Counted from the stretch's first letter, positions 37,811 through 47,192 are shown. The stretch is 64,000 nt of DNA from Garicola koreensis (GCF_014195445.1 NZ_JACIBT010000002.1:1-64000), one strand, 5' to 3'. The notes: generated from the sequence alone by a model not told the origin. A program made the numbers and translations.

Positions 37811-38373
37811 GTATGAGCTCTACTCCTGCACCGCTGTTCACCCTGCTGCACGAACACGAAAACGGATACGACCGCGGCGAAGTGGACCACTTCATGGCCC
37901 GCGCCCGCGAAGCCTACGACTCAGGCCGCAGCATGGCGCTGTCCGAGATTCGTGAGGTCAGCTTCACCCTGGGTGCCGGCGGCTACAGCCCCGTGGAGGT
38001 GGACGCAGCGCTGGACCGGCTGGAGGACGCCTTCGCCGGAGCCGAACGGGACCGATTCATCGCTCAGCACGGCGAAGACGCCTGGTACGAACAGCTGCAT
38101 CAGCGCTCCCAGCCGCTGCGCCGCAGGATGGAGCGCGCCGAGGAGCAGCGCTTCCGGGAGCCGGCCAACGCCAGCGCACTGGGATACCGCAAGGATGAGG
38201 TCGATCAGCTGTGCCGGCAGCTTGAGCAGTACCTCGACGGGGAGAACCCCATGAGCGTCGATGAGATTCGCACCATCACCTTTACCTCCGTCACCGGGGC
38301 CAACGCCTACGATGAGGCCCAGGTGGATGTGTTCCTGGACCGGATGACTGAGATTATGGCTTCAGTCGGCTGA
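37807..38373 (+). CDS. DivIVA domain-repeat protein
   Basis: 188-aa protein with two copies of a DivIVA-like helical module: GYDRGEVDHFMARARE with IREVSFTLGAGGYSPVEVD (about 20-75), then GYRKDEVDQLCRQLEQ with IRTITFTSVTGANAYDEAQVD (about 120-180). Each copy has the DivIVA D/E-V-D patch and a short coiled coil. This actinobacterial family is often encoded between cdsA and rlmN/dxr. A link to envelope growth is likely but unproved. No membrane segment. Confidence 0.87.
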   Translation: MSMSSTPAPLFTLLHEHENGYDRGEVDHFMARAREAYDSGRSMALSEIREVSFTLGAGGYSPVEVDAALDRLEDAFAGAERDRFIAQHGEDAWYEQLHQRSQPLRRRMERAEEQRFREPANASALGYRKDEVDQLCRQLEQYLDGENPMSVDEIRTITFTSVTGANAYDEAQVDVFLDRMTEIMASVG

Positions 38374-38375
38374 GC

Positions 38376-38594
38376 TCACCTCGGCCGGCAGCGGGAAGGC
38401 ATCACAGTGGATCCGCGCCCGACGACGCCGAGTCTGGTGTAGGCGGGCCGCTGCGGCATCGACGACCACATCACATCGGCGCCGTGGTGCACCCCACCGG
38501 CGGCTACGTCGTCGACGATCGTGCTGGCCAGCACGTCTGTGAAGCGCGCAGCTTCCTTCTGATCTCCGCAGGGCCGATGGGTGCCAGCCGGTGA
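38376..38594 (-). pseudogene. Possible gene remnant (acetyltransferase-like C-terminal fragment)
   Basis: A 72-codon minus-strand frame with no start codon, closed upstream by a stop. It contains DQKEAARFTDVLASTIVDD and a RPAYTRLGVVG segment that resembles the C-terminal end of GNAT acetyltransferases. Identification is weak. If not a remnant, the 300-bp gap 38374-38674 holds nothing else I can see except the upstream site of the DUF998 gene. Confidence 0.25.
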
Positions 38595-38674
38595 CTATCG
38601 GCACTGGTTCTCAGTGAGCGTTCGTAGTGTACTGATGACCGGCCCGTAGGATTTCGAATGAAGGGGGCCTCACG

Positions 38675-39265
38675 ATGCTTCTGGGGATCGGCGCGGTCGG
38701 AGCGGGCGCCTTTGTCGTGGTTTTCCTTTTGGACGGCTGGACGCGACCCGGTTATTCTTCGGTGCGCCATCCCGTCAGCGCCCTGGCTCTGGGGTCACGC
38801 GGATGGCTCCAGACGGCGAACTTCATCATCTGTGGCTCAGCCACCTGCCTCGGGGCTGCCGGGGTGCTCTTCGCAGGCCAGAGCATCTGGCTGGGGTGGG
38901 TACTGGTGGTCTTCGGTCTGAGCCTGGCTGCCTCTGGAATCTTTCCGATGGACCCGATGCGCGGCTACCCGCCAGGTGCTCCCCACGGCGACCCGGATAC
39001 GTTCAGCCGACATCACACGCTGCACGACTATGCCGGAATGCTGGTGTTCGGCACACTGCCAGCGGCCGCCGCGATCAGTGCGGTTGTCCTACCGTGGGGG
39101 ATGATGCGAATAGCCTCAGCGGCGGTGGCCGTCGGACTGGTGGCGGGTTTTGTGGCGTTTGGCAGAGCATGGGAGAGCGATTCCCCGCGGGCCGGGGTCA
39201 TCCAGAAGGTGATGATCACTGCCGGGTGGCTCTGGCTCGCCGCAGTCTTCGTCGCATTCTTATAG
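38675..39265 (+). CDS. DUF998 domain membrane protein
   Basis: 196-aa integral membrane protein with six predicted helices. It matches DUF998 by the block HPVSALALGSRGW and by FPMDPMRGYPPG-type loop between helices 3 and 4. The start at 38675 is preceded by AAGGGGG; an ATG at 38658 is less likely. Function of the family is unknown. Confidence 0.8.
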   Translation: MLLGIGAVGAGAFVVVFLLDGWTRPGYSSVRHPVSALALGSRGWLQTANFIICGSATCLGAAGVLFAGQSIWLGWVLVVFGLSLAASGIFPMDPMRGYPPGAPHGDPDTFSRHHTLHDYAGMLVFGTLPAAAAISAVVLPWGMMRIASAAVAVGLVAGFVAFGRAWESDSPRAGVIQKVMITAGWLWLAAVFVAFL

Positions 39266-39304
39266 CTGGTGATCTTGCAGGCAGTTCAGAGCGGAGGGAG
39301 CGGA

Positions 39305-39646
39305 TTATTCAAGGTCCACGTCCATCAGTGGGCGGACTTCAGTGGATCCGTAGCCCAGGTGCGGCATGCGTTCAGCGATCCGTTCAGCCTCCCTCTGCGA
39401 TGCGACGGCGAGGGCGTGGACGGCGAAGACGATGTCCTCGTGCTGGCCGAACCGCTGCCCGAAGGCGACAGCGGCGTTCTGAAGCGCATAGGAGCCCAGC
39501 AACACTCCTGACTCGCGGTATTCACGATCCAGCTCCACCCAGATCTGCATCTCGGCGTCAAGCTCTGCAGTTCCCTCCTGGGGCCCGGTACCCGGTACGT
39601 AGCGATGGATCAGCAGATGGGTGGCGGTAAATGGTGTGGTGCTCAC
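39305..39646 (-). CDS. YciI-like protein
   Basis: 113-aa small alpha/beta-barrel protein. The HLLIHRYVPGTGP start, a central segment with Ser-Gly, and the VFAVHALAVASQREAERIAERMPH block fit the YCII/DGPF family (an alpha+beta dimer). The start is a GTG with AAGGAG at 6 bases. It is divergent from an HxlR regulator gene across 138 bp, an arrangement seen where HxlR controls the neighbouring gene. Confidence 0.82.
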   Translation of the reverse strand: MSTTPFTATHLLIHRYVPGTGPQEGTAELDAEMQIWVELDREYRESGVLLGSYALQNAAVAFGQRFGQHEDIVFAVHALAVASQREAERIAERMPHLGYGSTEVRPLMDVDLE

Positions 39647-39679
39647 GATTTCTCCTTCGCCGGTCCGACAGGCATCCAA

Positions 39680-39692
39680 TTGCACCATGCAA
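39680..39692. promoter_or_regulatory. Dyad in the YciI/HxlR intergenic region
   Basis: TTGCA-CCA-TGCAA is a perfect 5-bp inverted repeat about 35 bp upstream of the YciI gene. A half-copy TGCAA recurs at about 39727. It may be the HxlR operator. TAGAAT (39723-39728) may be the -10 for hxlR. Confidence 0.4.
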
Positions 39693-39784
39693 TCGGTAAA
39701 ATGATGACATCACAGACTGAGTGTAGAATGCAACCAGTCCGAACAGGTGAATTGTGAACGGGTGGATCATGAAGGAGAGCATCT

Positions 39785-40333
39785 TTGGCGCACCAAGCGG
39801 CCGGGCATCGTTCCGGATGCCCGATCAACCTTTCCCTGGAGGTCCTGGGGGACAGCTGGTCGCTGATTGTCATCCGCGACATCATGTTCGGCAATCGCCG
39901 CTACTATCGCCAACTGCTGGGGGAGTCCGAGGAAGGTATTGCCTCCAACATCCTCAGCGACCGGCTCAAACGGCTGCGGCACCATGAGCTCATCACCAGG
40001 ACTCCGGATCCGACCCATAAGCAGCGCCAGATCTACAGCCTCACCGAACAGGCGATCCAGCTGGTCCCGGTCCTGGTGCAGCTGGGGGCGTGGGGTCGGA
40101 AGTTTCTGCCGGTCAGCCCCGAACTGAGTGTGCGGGCGAAAGTTCTTGAGGACGGCGGCCCACAGCTGTGGCAGGACTTTATGGATGAGCTGCGAGTCAT
40201 CCACTTAGGTGCAGAACTACAAGGATCAGGGCTGCACGGGTCGGGCGCCTCAGTGCTCACCCGCCTGGAGCGGGCCTATCAGGCCGAGGTGGCTCAGAGC
40301 GCAGGTTCCGCCGGGGCTGATTCACCGGGGTAG
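39785..40333 (+). CDS. HxlR-family transcriptional regulator
   Basis: 182-aa winged-helix DNA-binding protein. The HxlR core includes CPINLSLEVLGDSWSLIVIRDIMFG near the N-terminus, the recognition helix in GIASNILSDRLKRLRHHELI, and the wing with YSLTEQAIQLVPVL. These regulators often sense electrophiles or redox state through a Cys; here a Cys lies at about residue 12. The start is TTG with AAGGAG at 7 bases. It overlaps the convergent Gfo/Idh/MocA gene by 40 bp. Confidence 0.88.
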   Translation: MAHQAAGHRSGCPINLSLEVLGDSWSLIVIRDIMFGNRRYYRQLLGESEEGIASNILSDRLKRLRHHELITRTPDPTHKQRQIYSLTEQAIQLVPVLVQLGAWGRKFLPVSPELSVRAKVLEDGGPQLWQDFMDELRVIHLGAELQGSGLHGSGASVLTRLERAYQAEVAQSAGSAGADSPG

Positions 40334-41307
40334 GTGAGGCCGATCTGGCGGCGGATTTCGTCCAGAGTGCCCATGATCTCCACTGACTCGTCGGGGGTCA
40401 TCAGCTCACCGTCGAGAGTGTTCTGGGCTACGTGCTCCTCGGCGGCGAGAGCTTGAAACTGCATGCCGCGGCCCTCAACGCTGGGCGTGTGCTGCTCCAC
40501 CACCGCGCCGTCGACGTCGTAGTGGGTGAATCCCGACGCGGCGAACCAGAGTCGGTCTATATCGATCCGGCCCGCAGTGCCCACAATGTGGGCAGTATTC
40601 GGCCCAGCGCCTCGGGAGGACACCGTCGACGTCGACAGGGCTCCGCTGCTGTGGGTCATGACCGTCGCTACCTCAGTGTCCGCGCCCGTGGCGCCCATCC
40701 GAGCACTGGCCTGCACCGAGACCGGGGCACCCAGAACGTCGAAGATGAAGGAGATCGGGTACACCCCCAAGTCCAACAGTGCGCCCCCGCCGAGGTCCAA
40801 GGCGTTGATCCGGTGCGTGGGGTCAGTGGTGAACCGGTTGGTGTGATCGGCGAAGACCGTGCGCACCTCACCCAGGGCGCCGGAGGAGAGGATCTCGCGG
40901 ATGCGCACCATATGCGGCAGATACCGGGTCCACATCGCTTCACTGACCAGCAGCCCCTTGGCGTGGGCCGTCTGCCGCACGTGTTCGGCCTCGGCGCGGT
41001 TGAGCATGAAAGGCTTCTCCACCAGCACATGCTTGCCGTGCTGAAGCGCGAGCATCGTGTGCTCATAGTGCATCGGGTGGGGCGTGGCGATGTAGAGGAT
41101 GTCGACGTCGTCGTCGCCGGCCAGCTCGGCATAGGAGCCGTAGGCCCGCGCAATGCTGTAGTCGGCGGCGAAGCGGCGGGCGCTCTGCTGGGACCGGGAG
41201 CCGACGGCGGCCACCTCAATACCAGCAAGCTGGGCGTCGGCGGTGAACTGCTGGGCGATCCATCCGGTGGCAAGAATTCCCCAGCGCAACGGCGGTGCTG
41301 TGCTCAT
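40294..41307 (-). CDS. Gfo/Idh/MocA-family oxidoreductase
   Basis: 337-aa NAD(P)-dependent sugar or inositol dehydrogenase relative. Rossmann part LRWGILATGWIAQQFTADAQ, the IATPHPMHYEHTMLAL block and EKPFMLNRAEAEH carrying the catalytic Lys are visible, followed by the alpha/beta C-domain (GGGALLDLGVYP). The substrate is not evident. It overlaps the tail-to-tail hxlR gene by 40 bp; its own upstream neighbour is a GNAT gene 35 bp away on the same strand. Confidence 0.92.
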   Translation of the reverse strand: MSTAPPLRWGILATGWIAQQFTADAQLAGIEVAAVGSRSQQSARRFAADYSIARAYGSYAELAGDDDVDILYIATPHPMHYEHTMLALQHGKHVLVEKPFMLNRAEAEHVRQTAHAKGLLVSEAMWTRYLPHMVRIREILSSGALGEVRTVFADHTNRFTTDPTHRINALDLGGGALLDLGVYPISFIFDVLGAPVSVQASARMGATGADTEVATVMTHSSGALSTSTVSSRGAGPNTAHIVGTAGRIDIDRLWFAASGFTHYDVDGAVVEQHTPSVEGRGMQFQALAAEEHVAQNTLDGELMTPDESVEIMGTLDEIRRQIGLTYPGESAPAEPAL

Positions 41308-41341
41308 GGGCAGAAGATATCAGGCGCGCTGAAGCCCCAGG

Positions 41342-41812
41342 TCAGCTCAGCTCGAGCAGCTTCTCAGTCACCACGTGGGCCCGGGCGTTGGAGAACACCT
41401 GCTCCTCGCCGATCTCGGTGAACCCGCGGGACTGCAGGATCTTCATCGACCCCACGTTGTCGACCACCACCCGGGCACGCAGGGGCCGCGCAGTGAACTC
41501 GGTGAGGAACTGGTCCATGGCCGTGGTGGTGATCCCCTGGTCCCAGAACTGCTTATCGGTCCAGAACATCACCTCATGCACATCGTCGTCGCGGTAGACG
41601 GCAATGGAGCCTGCCGCCTGACCGTCCACATCGATGGTGCGCACCATCGTGTTCTCATCCCGCAGCAGCTCGCCCCAATGGTGATCGAAGATCGTCCGGT
41701 CGGTGGGATTGGTCGGCGCGAAACCGGCCATATGGGCGGCGTCGGCGTCCTGCTGGAAGGCAAAGAACTGGTCCATGTCCGCCGGTTTCACCTCGCGCAG
41801 AGTGATCTGCAT
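41342..41812 (-). CDS. GNAT-family N-acetyltransferase
   Basis: 156-aa enzyme of the RimI/RimJ-like GNAT class. It starts LREVKPADMDQFFAFQQDADAA, has the acetyl-CoA binding beta4-alpha3 area DKQFWDQGITTTAMDQFL and a SMKILQSRGFTEIGEE end motif. AAGGAG precedes the ATG. The substrate is unknown. Confidence 0.88.
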   Translation of the reverse strand: MQITLREVKPADMDQFFAFQQDADAAHMAGFAPTNPTDRTIFDHHWGELLRDENTMVRTIDVDGQAAGSIAVYRDDDVHEVMFWTDKQFWDQGITTTAMDQFLTEFTARPLRARVVVDNVGSMKILQSRGFTEIGEEQVFSNARAHVVTEKLLELS

Positions 41813-41986
41813 GGAAAGCTCCTTCGGGTCGGCCTGGGGCCGGATTGGTGCCGAAACATCTGAGTCTGGGGTGGTCCCAGCTTACCTGTTCGTCGTCGTC
41901 GGTCTCACAAACCCCGCAGACGCCAGTCTGGCAGGTGACCCGCCCGGTATGCGCCCAGCCTCATGTGGGATCAGCGCGACGAGTTT

Positions 41987-42015
41987 TTGTCCTATCGGCT
42001 CAACGGCAATAATGG
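41987..42015 (+). promoter_or_regulatory. Candidate dxr promoter
   Basis: TTGTCC (41987-41992), 17 bp, TAATGG (42010-42015). The transcript would start at about 42021-42022, on the chosen dxr start codon, so the message may be leaderless. Confidence 0.5.
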
Positions 42016-42020
42016 GGCGC

Positions 42021-43343
42021 ATGTCCTCTTACCCCGGGTCTGTCCACGCTGGATCGGCCCACGCTCGGTCTGTCAACGCTGGGCCTGCTGAGCCGGCACC
42101 CACAGCCGGCCGGCGACGCCGAGTCGCGATCCTCGGCTCCACCGGCTCCATCGGCACCCAGGCGCTGCAGGTCATCGCTGAGCATCCCGACGAGTTCGAC
42201 GTCGTCGCGCTCTGCGCCGGCACCAACGCTGCGCTGTTGGCCGAGCAGGTCAGAACGTTCACGCCTGCGGTGGTGGGGATGCACGACGACGACGCCGCCC
42301 AGCAGCTGCGCCGGATCCTGGATGAGTCCCCGGTCCCGGCATCGGATCAGGGCAGGGCACCAGAGGTGCTCAGCGGCGCAGAAGCCTCCGAACGGATCGC
42401 CGGTGAGGCGGAAGCCGATGTGGTGCTCAACGCGATGACCGGCTCCATCGGACTGCGCCCCACGCTGGCCGCTCTGCGCGCAGGGGCCACGCTCGCCCTG
42501 GCGAACAAGGAGTCCCTGGTAGTCGGCGGCGCCCTGGTCAAGGACGCGGTGCAGCGGCCGGGTCAGGTGGTGCCGGTGGACTCCGAGCACTCCGCGGTGG
42601 CCCAGGCGCTGGCATCCGGCCGGCATGAGCGGGGCCTGTGCTCGCTGACCACCAACGGCACCAGCGAAGTCCGCCGCCTGGTGCTCACCGCCTCCGGCGG
42701 CCCCTTCCGCGGGTGGGACGGCCAAGCCCTGGCAGCGGCGACCCCCGCGCAGGCGCTGAAGCACCCCAACTTCGCCATGGGTCTGATGGTCACCACCAAC
42801 TCCGCCACCATGGTCAACAAGGCTCTGGAGGTCGTCGAGGCCCACCTGCTCTTCGACGTGGCGCTCGCCGACATTGAGACCGTCATCCACCCGCAGCAGT
42901 ACATCCATTCCCTGGTGGAGTTCCACGACGGCTCCACCCTGGCCCAGGCCGGACCTCCGCGGATGCTGGTGCCCATCGCCCTGGGCCTGAGCTGGCCGCA
43001 GCGGCTGAAGAGCATCGACACCCCCATCGACTGGACCCACCCGATGCAGTGGGACTTCGAACCGCTGGACCAGGAGGCGTTTCCCGCCGTGTCACTGGCC
43101 AAGCAGGCCGCCTCCACCTCGGCGACCCACATGGCGGTCTACAACGCGGCCAATGAGCAGGCCGTCACGGCCTTCCACGCCGAACGGCTGCCCTTCACCG
43201 GAATCCTCGCAGTGGTCGAACAGGTGCTCGCCGCCCACACCGGCACCAGCGAGGCCCAGGCCGATTTGGACGCGGTGCTCGCCGCCGAACAGTGGGCCCG
43301 CAGCACCGCCGACCGGCTGGTCCAGACCGGGGGGGTGGGATGA
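42021..43343 (+). CDS. dxr: 1-deoxy-D-xylulose-5-phosphate reductoisomerase
   Basis: Second step of the MEP isoprenoid pathway, NADPH-dependent. 440 aa from ATG 42021. It contains the N-terminal Rossmann ILGSTGSIGTQ, ANKESLVVGG, PVDSEHSA with the metal site and the LTASGGPFRG loop. The first 35 residues form an unusual low-complexity Ser/Ala/His extension before the conserved domain. ATG 42012 is an alternative start. Its stop overlaps the rseP start. Confidence 0.96.
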   Translation: MSSYPGSVHAGSAHARSVNAGPAEPAPTAGRRRRVAILGSTGSIGTQALQVIAEHPDEFDVVALCAGTNAALLAEQVRTFTPAVVGMHDDDAAQQLRRILDESPVPASDQGRAPEVLSGAEASERIAGEAEADVVLNAMTGSIGLRPTLAALRAGATLALANKESLVVGGALVKDAVQRPGQVVPVDSEHSAVAQALASGRHERGLCSLTTNGTSEVRRLVLTASGGPFRGWDGQALAAATPAQALKHPNFAMGLMVTTNSATMVNKALEVVEAHLLFDVALADIETVIHPQQYIHSLVEFHDGSTLAQAGPPRMLVPIALGLSWPQRLKSIDTPIDWTHPMQWDFEPLDQEAFPAVSLAKQAASTSATHMAVYNAANEQAVTAFHAERLPFTGILAVVEQVLAAHTGTSEAQADLDAVLAAEQWARSTADRLVQTGGVG

Positions 43344-44869
43344 TGAGCACCGCACTGCTTGCCGTGGGCGGCATCCTGATCATCGTGGTGGGGATCATCA
43401 TCTCCATCGCCCTGCACGAAGTCGGCCACCTGCTGCCGGCCAAGCTGTTCAAAGTCCGGGTCACCCAGTACATGATCGGCTTCGGCCCCACGATGTGGTC
43501 CAAGACCAAGGGGGAGACCGAGTACGGGGTCAAAGCCGTGCCGCTGGGCGGCTATATCGCCATGATCGGGATGTACCCGCCGCTGGAAGAGACCGACGAC
43601 GACGCCGCAGACCCCTCCGGACACAGTGACTCGGCCGACAGTGACTCGGCCGACGGCGACCACGACGAGGGCCCCACCGACCCCTACCTCCAGCAGGTCG
43701 GCGCCCAGTACGCCGCACCCCCCATCGAACGCTCAGCGGCAGCCGAACAGGTGCCTCAGGAGCGGAAGAAGACGGTGGCTTCGCACTCCACCGGCATCTT
43801 CCAGCAGATGTCCAACGAGGCCCGCGAGGTCGCCTCCGAGGAGCTCAAGCCCGGCGACGAGAACCGCATGTTCTACCGGCTGGCCACCTGGAAGAAGGTC
43901 ATCATCATGCTCGGCGGGCCCGCCATGAACGGGGTGCTGGCACTGGCGCTGACCGCCGGAACGATCTCCACCCACGGCACCGAGACCCCCACCACCCAGG
44001 TGGCTGAAGTGTTCGAATGCGTCACCAGCGTGGAGGCCGCCGACGCCGAGTCCACCGCCGCCCAGCAGGAATGCGCTGAGACCGACCCGCCCGGCCCAGC
44101 CTTTGAGGCCGGCCTGCGCCCCGGCGACACGATTCTGGAGTTCGGCGGCCAGCCGGTTCAGGAGTGGGACGAGCTCACCCCGCTGATCCGGGAGGCCGCC
44201 GGGGAGTCCAGCGAGGTGGTCTACCTGCGCGACGGTGAGCAGCACACCACCACCCTGACCCCGATTGAGACCCAGCGTCCGGTGATCGACGGGCTGGGCC
44301 GGGTCGAGCGCGACGCCGCTGGCAACCTGGTCACCGAACCGGCCGGGTTCATCGGCATGGGCTCTGAGGTGCAGCTGCAGCGCCAGCCGCCCTGGGAGGC
44401 CGGACCGATGGTGTGGGAGCAGACCAAGGCCATCGGCCAAGTGGTGTCGACCCTGCCGGTGCGCCTCTACGACGTCGCCGAGTCCACCTTCACCGACGCC
44501 GAACGCGACCCCAACGGCCCGATGTCCGTGGTCGGGGTGGGCCGGATCGCCGGAGAGCTCTCCGTCCAGGAAGAGATCCCCCTGGAATCCCGGTTCGCCT
44601 CCCTGGTGTCGATCGTGGGCTCGGTCAACTTGGCCCTGATGGTGTTCAACCTCATCCCGCTGCTTCCGCTGGACGGCGGGCATGTGGCCGGAGCGCTCTA
44701 CGAGTCGCTGCGCCGGCGGCTGGCCAAGCTGTTCGGCAGGCCGGATCCGGGGCCCTTCGACATCTCCAAGCTGCTTCCGTTGACCTACGTGGTGGCGGTC
44801 ATGCTGCTGGCGATGGGCGGGCTGCTGATCCTGGCAGACATCGTCAATCCGATCACCCTCTTTGAATGA
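43340..44869 (+). CDS. Site-2 metalloprotease (RseP/Rip1 family)
   Basis: 509-aa M50 intramembrane protease that cleaves membrane-anchored anti-sigma factors or other substrates. HEVGH (H26, E27, H30) is the zinc motif, and LIPLLPLDGGH supplies the third ligand near the C-terminus. A PDZ domain sits at about 250-330, with GDTILEFGGQPV. The 509-aa length is larger than Mycobacterium Rip1 because of an acidic insertion (about 85-175) containing a DSADSDSADGD repeat. It is coupled to dxr (ATGATGA) and followed by ispG. Confidence 0.94.
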   Translation: MMSTALLAVGGILIIVVGIIISIALHEVGHLLPAKLFKVRVTQYMIGFGPTMWSKTKGETEYGVKAVPLGGYIAMIGMYPPLEETDDDAADPSGHSDSADSDSADGDHDEGPTDPYLQQVGAQYAAPPIERSAAAEQVPQERKKTVASHSTGIFQQMSNEAREVASEELKPGDENRMFYRLATWKKVIIMLGGPAMNGVLALALTAGTISTHGTETPTTQVAEVFECVTSVEAADAESTAAQQECAETDPPGPAFEAGLRPGDTILEFGGQPVQEWDELTPLIREAAGESSEVVYLRDGEQHTTTLTPIETQRPVIDGLGRVERDAAGNLVTEPAGFIGMGSEVQLQRQPPWEAGPMVWEQTKAIGQVVSTLPVRLYDVAESTFTDAERDPNGPMSVVGVGRIAGELSVQEEIPLESRFASLVSIVGSVNLALMVFNLIPLLPLDGGHVAGALYESLRRRLAKLFGRPDPGPFDISKLLPLTYVVAVMLLAMGGLLILADIVNPITLFE

Positions 44870-44967
44870 CCGTCGCCAGAGGTGTGCACTGCGCGGGCGT
44901 CGTCGGGCTGCACCAGCTTGGAGCGAAAAATGACGCCGGACGAATAGGGGTCAGGCGCTGCGGTCGG

Positions 44968-44973
44968 TACGAT
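44968..44973 (+). promoter_or_regulatory. -10 element of ispG
   Basis: TACGAT ends 7 bp before ATG 44981, consistent with a leaderless transcript; no convincing -35 is seen. Confidence 0.5.
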
Positions 44974-44980
44974 GGGACCC

Positions 44981-46156
44981 ATGAGCGCGATCAATCTCGG
45001 CATGCCCAGCATCAAAGAACCACCGCCGGTCCTCAGTCCGCGCCGGCCCACGCGCAACTTCAACGTCGGAGACGTCGGCGTCGGCAGCGACCACCCCGTC
45101 TCCGTGCAGTCGATGACTACGACAAAGACGCACGACATCAACGCCACCCTGCAGCAGATCGCTGAGTTGACGGCCTCCGGCTGCGATATTGTCCGGGTCG
45201 CCTGCCCCACCGACAAAGACGCCCAGGCGTTGCCGATCATCGCCCAGAAGTCCCAGATTCCGGTGATCGCCGACATCCACTTCCAGCCCAAATACGTCTA
45301 CGCCGCTATCGAAGCCGGCTGCGGCGCGGTGCGGGTGAACCCCGGCAACATCCGCAAGTTCGACGACCAAGTCGGAGACATCGCCAAAGCCGCCAAGGAC
45401 AGCGGCGTCAGCCTCCGTATCGGCGTCAACGCCGGTTCGCTGGACAAGCGGCTGATGGACAAGTACGGCAAAGCCACCCCGGAGGCCCTGGTGGAGTCCG
45501 CCGTCTGGGAGGCTTCCCTCTTCGAGGAGCACGACTTCCACGACTTCAAGATTTCGGTCAAGCACCACGACCCGGTGGTCATGGTCCAGGCCTACCAGAT
45601 GCTGGCTGAGCGCGGTGACTGGCCCCTGCACCTGGGCGTGACTGAGGCCGGACCGGCCTTCCAGGGCACCATCAAGTCGGCCACGGCCTTCGGTGCGCTG
45701 CTCTCCCAGGGGATCGGCGACACGATCCGAGTCAGCCTCTCCGCCCCGCCGGCAGAGGAGGTCAAAGTCGGCAATCAGCTGTTGGAGTCGCTGAACCTGC
45801 GCCCGCGCAAACTGGAGATCGTCTCCTGCCCCTCCTGCGGCCGCGCCCAGGTGGATGTGTACAAACTCGCCGACGACGTCACTGAGGGTCTGGAGGGCAT
45901 GGAGCACCCGCTGCGCGTAGCCGTGATGGGCTGCGTCGTCAACGGCCCCGGAGAGGCGCGCGACGCCGACCTCGGGGTCGCCTCCGGCAACGGCAAGGGG
46001 CAGATCTTCGTCAAGGGCGAGGTCATTAAGACAGTGCCCGAGGACCAGATCGTCGAGACGCTCATCGAGGAGGCCAATCGGCTTGCTGAAGAGATGGACC
46101 TGGACGGCGAGTCAGAGGAAGCGTCCTCCGGTGCCCCTGTGGTCTCCGTCGGCTAG
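44981..46156 (+). CDS. ispG: 4-hydroxy-3-methylbut-2-en-1-yl diphosphate synthase (GcpE)
   Basis: Iron-sulfur enzyme that makes HMBPP, the penultimate MEP-pathway step. 391 aa. It has the TIM-barrel part ([37 protein letters not shown]) and the C-terminal cluster domain with [11 protein letters not shown] and [10 protein letters not shown], whose three Cys bind [4Fe-4S]. The start at 44981 agrees with the -10; a GGATCC-region ATG nine bases earlier is less likely. It follows rseP by 111 bp. Confidence 0.97.
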   Translation: MSAINLGMPSIKEPPPVLSPRRPTRNFNVGDVGVGSDHPVSVQSMTTTKTHDINATLQQIAELTASGCDIVRVACPTDKDAQALPIIAQKSQIPVIADIHFQPKYVYAAIEAGCGAVRVNPGNIRKFDDQVGDIAKAAKDSGVSLRIGVNAGSLDKRLMDKYGKATPEALVESAVWEASLFEEHDFHDFKISVKHHDPVVMVQAYQMLAERGDWPLHLGVTEAGPAFQGTIKSATAFGALLSQGIGDTIRVSLSAPPAEEVKVGNQLLESLNLRPRKLEIVSCPSCGRAQVDVYKLADDVTEGLEGMEHPLRVAVMGCVVNGPGEARDADLGVASGNGKGQIFVKGEVIKTVPEDQIVETLIEEANRLAEEMDLDGESEEASSGAPVVSVG

Positions 46157-46205
46157 GGCCAGTCCGCACAACCAGGTCGCCCGTGCCACAGACGGCGCGG
46201 TCCGC

Positions 46206-47036
46206 GTGCTCTCCGGTGACGACACCGCGGCGTTGCACGCGCTGTTGGCCACTGACCCCATCGCCCATGTGTCGGTGACCGCCACCGTGCGCCAGCGCGG
46301 CACCGCAGCACCGGGGCGCGGCCGCAATGCCGCACTGGTCCTCGGCACCGACCGGCCCGGTTCGGCGGAACTGGCCAGTGCCTGCTGGGTGGGATCCAAC
46401 ATCATTCCGGTCGCCGCCGACGCCGCCGAGGGCGAGCTCTTCGGCTTTGGGCTGCGCGCGCTGCGCCGTCGGGTCTCCTCCATCTACGGCCGCAGCGAGC
46501 CGGTGCTGGCCATGTTTGAGGCCACCGGCTGGTCCCACTGCCGTGAAGTCCGGCAGGGGCAGCCGCTGATGCACACCGATGCGCCCTCCGGGGACGTGGA
46601 GCCGCTGGCCGGGCTGCGCCACTCACGGATGGAGGAGTTCGACGCCGTCGAACGTGCCTGTGCTGCGATGTTCACCGAAGAGTTGGGGTTCTCCCCCTAC
46701 GAGCAGGGCGCCTCGCTGTACCGGGAACGCATCCGCGGGCTCATCCGAGCCGGCCACTCCCTGATCAGCGTGGACCCGCAGAGTCGGCAGATCGTCTTCA
46801 AGGCCGAATTCGGCGCTGTCACCAATGAGGTCGTGCAGGTCCAGGGGGTGTGGGTCGATCCGCGCTGGCGGGGTCAGGGGATCGCCGCACCGGGCATGGC
46901 TGCGGTGATCGACTACGGGCTGCGACTGGCCCCGCAGGTCAGCCTCTACGTCAACAGCTATAACACCGCCGCCATCCGCGCCTACGAACGCGTCGGCTTT
47001 CAGCACTGCGGCACCTACACCACGGTGCTGTTCTGA
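46206..47036 (+). CDS. GNAT-family N-acetyltransferase (DUF4081-type)
   Basis: A C-terminal GNAT fold is recognisable (VWVDPRWRGQGIAAPGMAAV, SLYVNSYNTAAIRAYERVGFQ) after an N-terminal DUF4081-like domain (VLSGDDTAALHALLATDPIA). The GTG at 46206 opens on conserved sequence; the frame is open back to a TTG at 46083 inside ispG, so the start is uncertain and translation may depend on ispG. This GNAT often sits between ispG and proS in actinobacteria; here another locus separates it from proS. Confidence 0.88.
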   Translation: MLSGDDTAALHALLATDPIAHVSVTATVRQRGTAAPGRGRNAALVLGTDRPGSAELASACWVGSNIIPVAADAAEGELFGFGLRALRRRVSSIYGRSEPVLAMFEATGWSHCREVRQGQPLMHTDAPSGDVEPLAGLRHSRMEEFDAVERACAAMFTEELGFSPYEQGASLYRERIRGLIRAGHSLISVDPQSRQIVFKAEFGAVTNEVVQVQGVWVDPRWRGQGIAAPGMAAVIDYGLRLAPQVSLYVNSYNTAAIRAYERVGFQHCGTYTTVLF

Positions 47037-47060
47037 ACCTTCCCGGCCGCCCCATCCTGT

Positions 47061-47123
47061 GGTGGGCGTTAAGTGCCGTGTGAACTGGCCCATCCGCCAT
47101 TATTGCGGCGCTAAACGCCCACC
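47061..47123. repeat. 63-bp palindromic element, copy 1
   Basis: Left end GGTGGGCGTTAAGTGCCG, right end CGGCGCTAAACGCCCACC, so 18-bp arms with 2 mismatches, exactly 63 bp in total. It begins 24 bp after the GNAT stop. Sister copies at 52148-52210 and 63729-63791 share length, ends and orientation. Confidence 0.85.
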
Positions 47124-47192
47124 AGCGGGCATTATGGCGGAGTCCTCGCAGGCAGCCTCGCCGCCGACCGCGCGTGCAGCGGGCTGCATGGA

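Noticed and set aside
40432..41421. 329-codon open frame on the plus strand
   Set aside because: It is the antisense shadow of the Gfo/Idh/MocA gene, which has clear family motifs.
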